The notes below the pieces were generated by a model. It had not been told where the DNA came from and ran no database searches. It was given only the letters and a program-made list of their open reading frames with translations. Positions 35,201-50,200 of a DNA stretch of 64,000 nucleotides are shown here, one piece after another. Within the stretch, counting starts at the first letter, position 1. Each line of letters begins with the position of its first letter. Where the stretch lies: contig OZ038433.1 of assembly GCA_964036275.1 (NCBI GenBank), forward strand, positions 46,257,097-46,321,096. Reading direction: 5' to 3'. The position numbers and the translations under genes are program-made. This stretch comes from Litoditis marina. Its lineage: Eukaryota; Nematoda; Chromadorea; Rhabditida; Rhabditidae.

Positions 35201-38200
35201 ATCGGCTGATTCTTCCAAATGTTGTTTAGAACACTTTGAGTGAGTAATGCTTGAAGTTTGAGCGTGAAACTACAATTTTTTTTTTCAAATGTTGTTTAGA
35301 ACACTTTGAGTGAGTAATGCTGGAAGTTTGAGCGTGAAACTACAATTTTTTTTTCAAATGTTGTTTAGAACACTTTGAGTGAGTAATGCTGGAAGTTTGA
35401 GCGTGAAACTACAATTTTTCAATTTTGACCAAAATCTGTTTTTCACATAAGGGTCCCCCACATGGTGCAAAAACTTTTTTGACTCCGAATCGGCTGATTT
35501 CTTCAAATGTTGTTTCGAACACTTTGAGTGAGTTATGCTGAGAGTTTGAGCGAGAAACTACAATTTTTCAATTTTGACCAAAATCTGTTTTTCACATAAG
35601 GGTCCCTCCCCCACATGGTGCAAAAACTTTTTTGACTCCGAATCGGCTGATTTCTTCAAATGTTGTTTAAAACACTTTGAGTGAGTAATGCTTGAAGTTT
35701 GAGCGTGAAACTACAATTTTTTTTTCAAATGTTGTTTAGAACACTTTGAGTGAGTAATGCTGGAAGTTTGAGCGTGAAACTACAATTTTTTTTCAAATGT
35801 TGTTTAGAACACTTTGAGTGAGTAATGCTGGAAGTTTGAGCGTGAAACTACAACTTTTCAATTTTGACCAAAATCCGTTTTTCACATAAGGGTCCCCCAC
35901 ATGGTGCAAAAACTTTTTTCACTCCGAATCGGCTGATTCTTTCAAATGTTGTTTAGAACACTTTGAGTGAGTAATGCTGGAAGTTTGAGCGTGAAACTAC
36001 AATTTTTCAATTTTGACCAAAATCTGTTTTTCACATAAGGGTCCCCCACATGGTGCAAAAACTTTTTTGACTCCGAATCGGCTGATTTCTTCAAATGTTG
36101 TTTAGAACACTTTGAGTGAGTTATGCTGGAAGTTTGAGCGTGAAACTACAATTTTTCAATTTTGACCAAAATCCGTTTTTCACATAAGGGTCCCCCACAT
36201 GGTGCAAAAACTTTTTTCACTCCGAATCGGCTGATTCTTCCAAATGTTGTTTAGAACACTTTGAGTGAGTAATGCTTGAAGTTTGAGCGTGAAACTACAA
36301 TTTTTTTTTCAAATGTTGTTTAGAACACTTTGAGTGAGTAATGCTGGAAGTTTGAGCGTGAAACTACAATTTTTTTTTCAAATGTTGTTTAGAACACTTT
36401 GAGTGAGTAATGCTGGAAGTTTGAGCGTGAAACTACAACTTTTCAATTTTGACCAAAATCCGTTTTTCACATAAGGGTCCCCCACATGGTGCAAAAACTT
36501 TTTTCACTCCGAATCGGCTGATTCTTTCAAATGTTGTTTAGAACACTTTGAGTGAGTAATGCTGGAAGTTTGAGCGTGAAACTACAATTTTTCAATTTTG
36601 ACCAAAATCTGTTTTTCACATAAGGGTCCCCCACATGGTGCAAAAACTTTTTTGACTCCGAATCGGCTGATTTCTTCAAATGTTGTTTCGAACACTTTGA
36701 GTGAGTTATGCTGAGAGTTTGAGCGAGAAACTACAATTTTTCAATTTTGACCAAAATCTGTTTTTCACATAAGGGTCCCCCACATGGTGCAAAAACTTTT
36801 TTGACTCCGAATCGGCTGATTTCTTCAAATGTTGTTTAGAACACTTTGAGTGAGTTATGCTGGAAGTTTGAGCGTGAAACTACAATTTTTCAATTTTGAC
36901 CAAAATCCGTTTTTCACATAAGGGTCCCCCACATGGTGCAAAAACTTTTTTCACTCCGAATCGGCTGATTCTTCCAAATGTTGTTTAGAACACTTTGAGT
37001 GAGTAATGCTTGAAGTTTGAGCGTGAAACTACAATTTTTTTTTCAAATGTTGTTTAGAACACTTTGAGTGAGTAATGCTGGAAGTTTGAGCGTGAAACTA
37101 CAATTTTTTTTTCAAATGTTGTTTAGAACACTTTAAGTGAGTAATGCTGGAAGTTTGACCGTGAAACTACAACTTTTCAATTTTGACCAAAATCCGTTTT
37201 TCATATAAGGGTCCCCCACATGGTGCAAAAACTTTTTTGACTCCGAATCGGCTGATTTTTTCCCATGTTGTTTAGAACACTTTGAGTGAGTAATGCTGAA
37301 AGTTTGAGCGCAAAACTACTATTTTTCCATTTTGACCAAAATCTGTTTTTCACATAAGGGTCCCCCACATGTTGCAATAACTTTTTGACTCCGAATCGGC
37401 TGATTCTTTCAATTCATGTTTGGAACACTTTGAGTGAGTGAATGAGTGTTGTGAAACGAGCTCTTCTAGAAAACATGGTTGGCCTAAGCCTAGGCTTTTT
37501 TGGCTAGTAAAAATTATGCAAACGAGCCAGTATCACAAGTTAAATGCGCTTTTCCAGGATTATGGCTGGCTTGCGCCCGAGAAATCGCGTCGCTGCGCGC
37601 CGCGCAAATTAGATATTGACAAAATTCAAACGTTTTTTTGTAGTCACAGCTTTGCGCAACATTTGTTGCAAAAATCAGACAAATCCGTTCACAACTGCGC
37701 TAACAAGGTGCATGTAAAGACACCCCTTCCGAAAAAACCAACGAAACCCCCTTACCAGCTTTATAGAGAGGAGAGCGCACATCTTTCCCATTTCACACGT
37801 GTAAACTGACTTTTTTGGCATTCTGACATTGATATTCGGAATCTACGTGGTTGATTACACTGTTTTATGATGTTTAAGAAAAAAATATTTTTTTTCCCAT
37901 TTTCACCCCACACCAACCATCAGAAAGTGAAAAAAACTATATTTTCGACTTGTATATCTCTATCAATTTTCGTGATAAGAACATTATTTTCTCAGTGTGC
38001 ACTAGTCTTGCTCTTACCTACACATGTTCCAAATTTCAGAACTTTCTGTCTATTTTTAACCTTCCAACGAGATGCCTCAAAATGACAAAAATCCACATTT
38101 TTAGATTCTGGGCCGAAGTTGAGAAAAACGTGAAATACGTGGAAATCGTTAAACTCAACAATTAGTCGTTTCATAATTTGGCGCTGATTCCGAAAAACTA

Positions 38201-41200
38201 TTCCTCGAGTTCTGAAAATGATGTCGAGCTGGTCCGATAGCTGACACCGTTTACTTTGGTGCCACCCTTTGAGCCAGCCTGCCACGTTTACGTGTAATTA
38301 CAACCAACCAGTGACATTTTAGTGTTTATATTTGAAATCGCCATAGTTGAAGACTTCATTCTAGTAGTTTCCGCATCAAAACATTGTGTTTGGACAGTTT
38401 TTCCAGTTTAGCCACCCCCAAAAAGTGCCAAAACCGTTGCTTATAAATCACAGTTTTTTGGCAATTTTGAAGATATCATCACACAACTTTCAGAATAGGT
38501 CCATAGATACCTCAGATACTAGGTTACCAACTTTCAGCCCCCTAACATCATTTTGGACTAGTTTACTAGTTGACCCCGGCTCTAAATTTCGTCATCAGTG
38601 AATTTGACCTCGCAGATTTTGGTTTACAACTTTTTGTGAAAAATTGGGTCAACGAAATTTTTCACACAATACATCATTAGAAAGCCCGTGAAGTTTTCTA
38701 GGGGGAGAAACAACTTTCACTCACATATCCCCACCCATAAACCCACACGGCCGTCCACAACCAATGAAACTTCTATTTCAAGCTTCAAAAAATTGTCAAT
38801 TACGGCCCACAAAAAAGCATTTCACGTGTTTCACGTCATAGTACGTGTCCTGAAATTAGTCTAGAAATGTTCAGCGCATCGTGTCACCTCATTTTCAGAT
38901 CATTCCCTTGAAATTCCCTCCAAACCAGAGGCCAAACCTCCGAATTTGGCCGGAATTTGAGTTTTCTTGAAAAAAATAGTTGTAGGTAACATTAGAAACT
39001 TGTAAACTTTACTAAGAAGTTTACTTTTGTACATATAATCATAAAATAGTAATGCAAAAAATGAGAATCTTTTGCAAAACCGGCGCTTGACTACTGTCAT
39101 CAGGCAGGATCGAACCCGCGTCCTCAGACTGCAATCAAACACGCAACCGCTATGCTATCCTGTTTCCGGCACCGGAGGGTCAGCTCGCTGGTATATGGTC
39201 GGGCCCCGGAGGTCGCGGCGCGCGTTGACCTCTTGCTAGCTCATTGTTGAAGATAGGAGAAAGTTTTTTTTACGAAAATGATCTACTCTTCAAGCTCTAC
39301 CTGTCCATGTAGATCATTAAGCTGCCAGATGGCTGGTTGAAAAAGTCAATGTTCAAAATCGACTTTCCTCTTTTAAAGTTCTGTGTGAACCGACTGATGA
39401 GTGTAAAATGTCAAACTGATCGTAGTAGAATTTTCTACATTATATCAAAAAACTGCGATCAAAGGTCAACTTACAACCTCACAGGTGGATCAAAACCGCC
39501 AAAATTGAAAAATTTTCAACTTTTCAGGAAAACCAGTAGAAACATGATTCAAAATCATTTTCATGGAATGAGTCGTACATTTTCGAATTCCTTGGAAAAA
39601 TCTCTATTCGATTCAACAATGAATGAGAGAAAAAACACTAAAGCGCGCGGTGCGCGCCGGCGTGTAATCACTATCAAAACACGACTTTCGGCAAGCCGGT
39701 GTGAAAAATTTTTGGTGAACATTTTTTTTTCTTTTTGCACAGCGCAACATTTCAAAACAAGACGAACAAAATGACGTAGGTCAAAAAAAAATTGACCTAC
39801 TTTGAAATTTCAACGTTACAGCGTGCGCGCGCAACTTTACGAAATTTTTTGAAATTTTCAGCAAAGATGCGGACTGGCCGAATCTATACATGCTTCAAAT
39901 TTCAGCCCAATCGGACAAGTCTGACTTTTGCCGTTTTTGAAAATGTTTTGATCTACGCGTCATTACGCGCCGCGCACATGCATAAATTGCAAAATTTGCA
40001 ACTATTCAGATGCGCCCAAGTTTTGCGCACAATTGGAAACCAATTTTAGCTCCTCACATTCATTCCGCCGGTCGGTAGAAGCGTGCAACGGGGCTCAATT
40101 TAGCCAAAAACACGTTTCGGGCCCTAAAAATCTATAAAATCAATAATCTCGAAATTTTCTTGAAGATTCGAATTTAGTGGCCTGATACGGTTCTGTCGCC
40201 GTAGAGCTTGTGTTTTCACGACTTTTCATCTCTGAGATCTGAAAATCGCGCTTGTCGCGCGCGCGCCGCGCGCAAAGTTGCGGCTGGACCCAAAATTTTT
40301 GCTTCAGAATGACCGCCGCCAAAAGTTCTAAGACCCAGTCTCCTTTTTAGCCCGAGCTCATTCGCCGTTTTTGAGAAAATCAAAAAACAAGTTTTTTTTT
40401 GCAAAAAGTTTACCTTTTTAAAACACGCGCAGCGCGCGCCGCGCAAAATTTGGAAAAAAATTGTTCTGCCCATTCGATTGGAAACTATTTGGGCAAACTT
40501 TTTTATTATTACAGCAATTTGTAAAAATCAACATGCCAGCCACTACAACTCCTGAAACACGAAATTTTTCCTTTTTGGCGGAAAATGCACGACGTTTGGA
40601 CGTACTGTGCACGCGTGCATGTACATTTTTACAAAATTCATACACGAATCGCGAGCTGAGGACATTTAGATCCAGAAATTTCTAAGCGCGTCAAAAAGTC
40701 TATACGGCATGGCGCGCTACGCGCGCGGAAAGGCAGTCATAGGCGCTGGAGTAGCGTAAAACCTCCACGGCCTTTATAAAATATAGAGTGAAACACACAA
40801 TCGCGTAGAACGTGAAAACAATCAGTATTATCACATGTTCTGGATTTTGATAGGTTTTCATGTTCTACTTGACCATACTTTTGACAAAAAGTATGACTTT
40901 TCTCACCCTTCACCCTAGTCTATGAATGTGTTTTTTAGTGGCTGCTATACACCGTTTCACGCTCTCATGGACAGTTACAGTATGAAAGTTAAACAAACGT
41001 TTTGAGAACTCATTCCAGGGTAGTTCCTTTTTCGATTTAAAAGATTATTTTTGAATAATATAAAATTAAACAATCATATGTCATTATACTATTACACAGT
41101 AACATATAATATGATATTACAATACAATATCATACCGTTTCACATCTCTAAACCGAGATTTTCCTGCAAACGGCATCTGTATTTGGCCGGAAAACACATT

Positions 41201-44200
41201 CATAGACCGTGAATAGAACCCACAACACCGACTCACTTCTACCTGTTCTTGCTGAAGATAGGCGACCTTCAGCTGTTTCTTGCACACATCCGAGAGGTCC
41301 GCCGATTGACCGAGAATCTTGTGCTCGAAGCGAACCTCCGACAGACAACGGATGATCTCTCCTCTGCAATCAAGTTGTCTATTCTAGATAAAATCAATAC
41401 TAAATGGGTTGAAGACACTATGTTCAATAATAAAGAAATAAGATGGTATGAACAATGGGCATTGCGGGATGTAGGGATTGCATAGTGTTCATCTCACTCA
41501 ACTCGCTCCGGACAGCGTATAGTTTGTTCCACCCACTTATAACCCTCTACAGTAATCTGATCAAACTTCCAGGTTAAAGTTTGGTATATGGGCGTTTCTG
41601 GGTTCTTTTCAAGTTTTGGTAGTATCTTCTGCACGTTTACTACTACAAACTTACTTAAACTTAAACTTAAACTAAACTAAACGTTTAAAGTTTGAAACCA
41701 AAATAATGAACCATTCATTAGAAAAACCTTTCTGAATATCTGACGGATTACTGTAGAAGGACATCGATCGGTGAAACGGACTATACGCTCAAATTGGTAT
41801 GAGCGTTTAGCGAGCAAATAGCTTACTTTCACATCTTTTTTGTATAAACGTTCAAATCTGCCGTCGAGAATGAACGAGCACTCGTTTCAAATCGCTGAAC
41901 CTATTCAGACATTTGCTGTATAAGAAACTTTTCGGGTTATTAGTTATGCCTAGGCCTTCATTCAAAATGCCTGAGTTTTTCCCCCAATGCTAAAACTGCA
42001 GAACCAATGAGAAAATAACCACAACTTGTAGTTCAGATAACGAGTTTACATAAACACCAGATCAAACTAGAAACACAGTTGGATCGAGCAACATATACTG
42101 CTTCGGAAAAGATAAACCCAATACATCGTTAACTTTTCGTGTGATGTTGTTTGATCGATGTTTGAGCAAGGCACTGGAATATACCTGTATATAGTCTCTT
42201 AAGAATCGGAAGTAAGATAAATTCACTTACTTGTCGTTTCCGTGATCTTTGCAGTTTTTCTCGATGTCGGCTTGGCAAGCTTTTTGAAATTTGTAGGAGA
42301 AATGGTAATCGCGGAGGGAAATCAACTCGAAATGGTTGACATAGGAGTGGCACTTGGAGTTCATCTCCGCGGCGTCCTGAACGGAATCAATAAGTACGGT
42401 AGGTGGTAGGGGGTAAGAACGGAAAACGAACACGGTATGAAAGGAGACTGGTCGGAATAGAAGACAGGACAAACATTTGTTATTTCAACGCTGTAACCGG
42501 TAGGTCGTGGTTTGAATTTCATGAGTACCAGTGCTTCCTTCAACACGTGAATTAGAGTTATATAGTTATATTTGGATTTTTTTTGTGTTTGTGTTTCCAA
42601 AGAACTGAGAGTATGTGAGCCGAAAGTTAATTACACTGATACAGTACCTTGTATTTCACATCCAACTCTAGTTGATTGTTTTACATTTCTACAACAAGAG
42701 TTTCCTTTTTTTCAATCGCAATATCTCTCAGTAGTTTTCGAAGGAGGAAACGAGTTTTGAGGCTCGTTCTATGACTATCAGTCAACACGGTTATTCGGCT
42801 TCATTCATGGTTTGAACCCGCGGTGCGTTTCACTAAACCTCTGCTGCGTTCTCGGATCAAACTACAAACTTGATTTGATCGCACCCTGAGTAAAACTCCT
42901 ACCTTATTAGCCATAAGACACTCCATGACATCTCCGTGGTCAATTTCCTCGTTTTTGAACTGCTGAAAAAATATTTTATGAAAGCTGGAGAGTTTGAACT
43001 TCGAAAACATTGAAACTATCATTTCAATAGATGAAAACAGACTGTAAAAACCACTTGAATTTCATTTAACTGTGTAATTTATTTTTTGCGATCTCAAACA
43101 TACAAAAGGACGAGAAACTGCAAAGAACTAATTCAAAACAAGGTGAGATTGAATATTGTTTTCAGATTCCGTTTTCTACAGTGTTTTTTCCATTTGCATT
43201 AAAATAGAGTTTTTGTGAATATGATAATTTCTAAATAGGCAAGCTATTCCAGTCTACTGTGGATGATGAAAACTAACCTGACAGTGGGTCATGATAACTG
43301 GTTTGCAGGCTCTGGTCAGGGCCTGGTTCAAACGAGTGTCTTTCGCTTCCATCTCAGTGAACTTCACTATTTCCTGAGAGAAGAAACAATGTAATTGCTT
43401 AACAAAGGTGAATTATAATTCTGTTATAAGTCTATAACTAGAAAATTCGATAACATTCGCTCCACTGTTTCTGTAGTTTGATACTGTGATGTTTAATTCA
43501 TAACACAAACATTCTGTTGAGTAAGCAGATTTGATCACAACTCATGGACAAGTTAGATAAACTTTTTTTCAAGGAGTTGTGGTCTATACGTGGTCGTTTC
43601 CGTTATAGTAATGTTGCATTGTGGTCAGTGAATTTCTATTAAACACATTACTATAACTATACCAGGAAACGTGCTAGTGACGCGAAGATCAAAAAACCTA
43701 ACTTGTCTGTTCAACTTGTTTTCTCTCACAACCCGTACCTTATGACATCTGGAATGTTTCTGCATAAACTCCTTCTTCTCGAAATTGTCTTGCAAGCATT
43801 GCATCTCCTAAAAAGAACATAGTTACTACAAAATGTGATAGATCAATAAATTATAGGCTCGGAGCCAGTAACGTTTAAGATTATAAAACTTGACCTTATT
43901 TGAGTTTACTTAAACATAATTCTAGTGAACTATTAAACTCAATGTTACAATTCTTTACACTCGCAGTAGAATCTCCGAACACTCCGTTTTCATGGTGTGA
44001 AACTCTTCAGCAAAGCGGTTCATAATTGCTCAATTCCCCTAGAATACTGTGAGGATTCAACCACAGTTGTAACGGAGTATATTAAAAAACAAGATTCTCA
44101 AAACGTAAAGTAGTTGTGCAATTAACGAAGAATCGCCTCATTTACATTATAATTTCGCCAAACGTCACAAATTATTGACTGTTATACGTCTTCCTGCATT

Positions 44201-47200
44201 TGAATGTTTCGGTGATTGGATATGTAGTTGACAATTACGTATGCATAACAGTGAGTGCTCTTCTGGATTGATGAATGGGTGAATGAAGTACGAACCTCCA
44301 TAGGCTGTACATTATGACTACAGTACTCCGAGAGAGCTTCTCGACAAGAGTCTTCCAGGTCGGGGATTAAATTCACACGCACGGCCCTCGTGTGCAACAC
44401 ACGGCGCACCTCTATTCCACACTTATAGGGCAGCTGAAACACTTGGCCGTTAATAAAATCAAGAGGAGATAACGTTTACAAACAACCAATTTCATTGAAC
44501 TATATCTCCGTTCTGCGACAAATGGTGATTTGGAGAATTCATGTTTCAGAGTCTTTAGAAGATAACAAATAGTTGGAACAAGGATTTTCGTGGAAAAAAA
44601 AGGTGAGATAGATTGAGGGTATTAAATGCGAACTGAGGGTAGAAATTCAAAACAACGGAGAAAAAAAAAATTTGCACTTCACAATATAGTTTGTAATGAA
44701 ATAGAATAGGTAATTCACCGGATTCTGTTCATCGTAGGCGCTTCTGTATAGACAGGCGAGTACTTGTGGGCCAGGATCGGGCAGGTTGGCGGCATTATTG
44801 GTCAGGTGCCAGTTGTCCAGGGCAGAACATCTGCAACACAATCAATGTAGAAGATAATAATCTCAGAAACAATGTGATTGACTACTGATGGTTGGAGGCT
44901 GGTCGAGCATCGCTTATAAATGTAGATTCGGATATTTCGAAAAAGTTTTTGTTTTGTTAATTTCCTGATGTAAACTAAATCGTGATCAGTTTCTGAGCAC
45001 GGGTATTATTCATAAGTTTTTGAAAAAAAATTATGGAAGGTCTGTTAGTGACTTATCAGTCATTTTCTAACTGAAAGAAGAGAAAGAGAATAAACATTTC
45101 TATATCTCTCGATTACCTGCTGACCGCCTCTGTGTGACAAGCCGTGTACAACTGAGGGTCAAGGGTCCAGTCACGCGCCATGAAGTATTGAACCTGAAAG
45201 TAACGAATTCTTCTTTTCTCTTTCTATGTATTTTGAAAATTATATTACAGGGAAAACTATATTCGAGAAACTACTCTGAATTCAAGTTTGTATTCAAGCG
45301 TGGAACATGTAGATCATTGCGTATAGACCGAAACGCGTTTGAATGTTTCTTGGCTTGTTCTGTCGGCTTCTATTACTCACTCACTCCTTTCACTTGATTC
45401 AATTGAGTATTCTACCCCACTCTAACGTTTCAATACTGTGAAAAAAACGTATGTGACATGATCGGAAGCCCACCTCTAGCAGTCTTTTCTCGCACTCGCT
45501 GTTCATATCCGGGTTGTCGATGTGCTTCATGAGACAGGAAAGAGTGGCAGTTTCTGAGTTGGCATCTCGACTACACACACCTGCGAAATAAAACGTATAG
45601 GGTTATCACTGAGTTTTAAAAACCGTGTGTACGGTTGATATTATATTCTATAAACAAGTTACCCAACAGGGCTCTTACTATGTGCGACGGCTGTAACATT
45701 CCGGCGAGTTTATGTCACAATCACAATCTGATTCAGTCCTGATTTGCTCGAGTACTTTTAGTCACAGTGGTTTACTCCGGCAGATGTGTCACTCTTACAT
45801 CTCTTACTCTTAGCTCATATCTTCACATTTCATTACATTACATACATTACAGATGGGTCACTCTCACATCTTACAGTGGTTTACTCCGGCAGATGTGTCA
45901 CTCTTACATTTTCTTGAAAAACTTGTATAGTCACCTAATTTTTCGTTTTTTATTTAGTATTACAAACGGAAATAAACTTCACAATAAAAATTGCCACATT
46001 GAAGGAGACCGCAAATCAATCGTGGTTGTCAGAAAACTGCTCTATACTACGTTTAGCTTGGCGAGTTGCTTGTTGCGATTGTAAAACAAGGCCTGTGAGA
46101 AATTTTAAGTAAAACTAGAAACTCCGTCTAAACCGTGACCCCAAATTTTCAAATGCTCAAATACGTAGAGATTCGACTCAAACACTCGAAACTTCAACAG
46201 GAAAACTGAAACTCTGATAAGACACCAATTTAAATGATTCCTCGAACCAACCCACCATCTACCAGACCACGACAAGAAGCGTAAAGTACTTTGTCAACCT
46301 TGTAGTTGGTTCCGATATCAGCTACCTGAAAACTCATTTTCGAATTAACAAGATTTCATAGAAGTGATAGAACTTGCGCTGTATTATTATTGATCCAACA
46401 CACAGCAGAACTCCGAAATTACGCCCGAACATAATGGGATCGAACCACAAAGCCAGCAAGGTGGAAGAACATGACCATTTCTAACTGCATCTTCAAAAAG
46501 ATTCCACCACGAAAACAGTTCATGTGCACTTTTTATTTCACTACAGCAGATTTAGGGAAACGTTCACACAAAAATTTTTTAAACTGTTCATGCTTTTTTT
46601 CGAAAACAGGATCAATGTAAATTTATATAATTTGTTTATCGTACCTTGACAACTTGTGTTACGGCCTGCAAACATTGTGTTCCCAGTTTTTGTTTCTCAT
46701 CACGAGCCTGAAACATGATTGATATTGTTCCCTAGGACCCATATACGGTATAAAAACTGCTCTTAGAAGTGAAGTAGAAAAGCGACTCCGAAGCAAATTT
46801 TTTGTCCTTGAGGCGACTTGGTACTATATAGTCTGTTTCACTCATCAATAACCCTCAACAGCATATTTCAAGTGAATTTTCCATATCTTTTAGGTGTTGT
46901 GAACAGTTTGAATTTTGTGATTTCGTCTACCACATTTGTTTCTACAGACATAGAAAACAGTGAATCTAAGAGTATGTCCGTTGGTTAGATTAATAAATGT
47001 CCTTGAATAATCGAAAGATTACGTAGGAAGTTTTCGATTGGTGAAACAGACTATACCAGAAACTTATTTCCAAAGTTCGCTAATCTTTTCAAGACTCTAA
47101 TTCCAAGACGAACCTGTGCGTGTTCCATGAGACAATGCAGCGTACGTCCCTCGGCCTCGATATCTCCACGTGGACTGCACCAAGTATCGATTTCCTGGAA

Positions 47201-50200
47201 TTTATCCTCTGAGTGGTTGTCAATAATATAGATCGACCAGCCTCCGACCACGGCCAGACAGTTTTGTAGATAGTAATTAGGTCTGAGATGCGCAGACTAT
47301 CCGAGATGTTGGTGTTAGTAGCTGCCAAACTGCCGGAGATCGACAATCCCAAATTTTTAATTTAAGTTCGTTTCATTAGTTATTTCGCTGAGATTGAGAT
47401 TTTTCGGAATGAAGTTCATAACGTAAGTAAATTTCGAACATTACGCCGAATAAAGATTCAGAAATATTATAATTTCCCAAACAGTTTGAAGTGGACGTGA
47501 TACCTGAGCACATTGCATGACCAACTCTGGAGCCATCCTGAACTCTGAGAGCATCATCTGCCGATGGGTCATCATCTCGTGCTGACATTCCTTCGAAGGC
47601 GCCTTGTCCTGCAATGTTTTTTGTTCTATTAAATAAAAAGAGAAAAACGGAAGTTCTAATCGTCACTCCACAATGAATGTCTATTACCAGCGCGATGAGC
47701 TAAAAACAGTTGTACAACAAAAAAAACATATTTTTTCAAATTTGTTTCTCATCGTTTTGTAAGAAGTCTTATTGAGCAGTCCTATCGTATCACTATTAAG
47801 GTACGATATATTACTGGGGTCTTGTTAATAGTCGTACCTTATCGTTATGTGCAGCATTTTCGAGACAGAGTAGAATCCAGGATAAATGGAAATGGGCAGC
47901 TGCCTCCAGTTGCGTCTGCGGCTCACATTTGTAGCTGGAATCAATTTTATACAGGGGTCACCTATACAGAATTGTAGTTTGATCGAAGCACAGCAAAATG
48001 TCAAGTTATCGTAAAACATTGTGAAAAATACGTAAAGGAGGGCAGAATGGAAAGCTGGTTTAGGTACCCCGGGGTACCTAAACTTAACGGTGCGCGCGCC
48101 AAAACAAGCTAAAACATTTGAACCGTATGCAGATTAGGTTCGTTAGTTTGGATTAAACTTTGTAAATATCGGTTTTTCTCGAGCAGCTCTTCCATATTAA
48201 CTCTCCTTTCTGTCCCCCTTTAAAGTGCTCCAGCAGAAACCAGCAAAATCGTTTCGAGGTTTCATATTTTCCCTTAATTAACGGTACACTTTGTGAAATA
48301 ACAGATAAACGGAACTGACGCGGTCATTTCTGGTTGACAGGCCTTGGTCAGGGGATGAGCCATTCGGTAGTCCCGCCCCAGCATGTACGCTCTCTCGGCC
48401 AACAGATTGGCACACTATAATACACTTGTTTTTTTTTCATGGAAAAGATAAGTAATCATTACAAGAAATCACAACAAGATCAGAAAAGGGTTTTAAACAA
48501 ACAAAATGCAACAAATGAATAAAAATTTACTAAATTCCAAGCAACAGCTGAATAAATTGGTACTACAAAAGTCTGAAGCAAATCTGAATTCGAAACGTTT
48601 TTGTAAAACGGTCGAGTGTGCGAAAACGCGATTGGAACCAGATGCTAGTTTACTCATTTTTTTTATTCAGTACACCGTTAGAAATCTGTGCTGGCAATAT
48701 TATATCATGTACTATATAAAAAGCCCAATAATACATTATATTATAAATATACAATTATGCCCAACCTGGGGTTCCATCTCCTTGTCGGTCCGTTTTAACA
48801 GCAGACATTCGTACACTTTGCCCTGTCCGGCCGGAATCTCCTTGCAGAATTTCTGAAACGATACTAGGCATAAAGGTATAGCTTTTTATAATTTAATCGT
48901 TTTGTCTTCTTTATCCCAAATACCATATAAATCTCTTAGTATGTTACTGTAAAAGTACGCGTAGGAATGACCATGACTATACCTCTCTGTCGGCCCTGCA
49001 GGCGAAGAAAAGGGGCCTGTCCAGGTGCCAGTCGTCACTCTGTATTTCTGCCAGTCGCATGACCTCATGGCGACATTCCATGTCCAGAATAGAGAGGGAA
49101 TCCTGCTGGTCTTTCGACGATTTGACCACTTTGTCGATCAGACACTCAAGTGTCATTCCTGGAACAGACACACACATAACACAGCAGAATAGCATACTTA
49201 TTGAATCAGATAATTCCAAGAACAGTGAAGAATGCTAAACTTCAAAATAAAATTCACTTGTAATTTGATAACATTGGCTGCAGTGTAGTTTGATCTCGAT
49301 ACGCTCCTTATTTTACGAATTGTGACCGGAAAGCAACGTGGTAAAACCACAAATGAACAAATACAATGGAATAGGGCGGCTCACATGAATTGGCTTTGAA
49401 TTATTTTTCAAAGCAGGTATGTAGGGCGTATGTTGTTCTACTCCGCTGTGTTTGTAGTTTAACCCTTGTAGTCGTAAGAAGAGATTAAACTACAAAGAAT
49501 ATTTAGTCACTGTCTATAGCCGCTCACCCTGTGTGTGGGGGACCCGCACCCCCTTGTGAGCGGCATTCGGAGTCAGAGTGGCGCATCCAAACTTCTCGAT
49601 GGCCGTTTTACATTTGTCAACGAACGGACCAATGAGTCGGAAATCCGAGAAAGCCAATCGTTCTGTTCGAGCTGAAACAGGCATGAATTATTATATTTTA
49701 TTAATTTACTGATCACGAGATCCACAAAAGAAGGTTAAAACTGAATTGTTACAAGAGCATTCTAACTCTATTCACAGAATCCATGATCTACTTCAAGTTC
49801 TCACAACTATCATCTCGCATTTGATGGTTCATCTAATTGTCGTATCAACATTATAAGTAGCATTTACTGTCGGTCATCACCGTTCGGCCAAATTCCTAAA
49901 AACTATTCTTCCTAAAAACGTGAAAATGATAAACTCACATAAGAAAGCATGACAATTGGATGTGGTTGTCATATTTTGTACGAAATCCAGCAAACAACTG
50001 AGAGCGTAGCCGGGTTGGGTCATGGTCAGACAGGCACTCATTGCTGGAAGAGGAGAATCGAATGAATTCACGAAATTAAAATGGTATACATGAAAACCAT
50101 ATAATAAAGTATTAGTAGAACACATTAATTATACCTAAATGTAACTATGAAGGAATAAAAAGTTATATCATTGATTAAGTTTGAAATTATACAGTAGAAT

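Noticed and set aside
39337..39774. 145-codon open frame in GLG1 intron 24
   Set aside because: Low-complexity, no recognisable motif, overlapped by frames on the other strand, and embedded in repeat-rich DNA.
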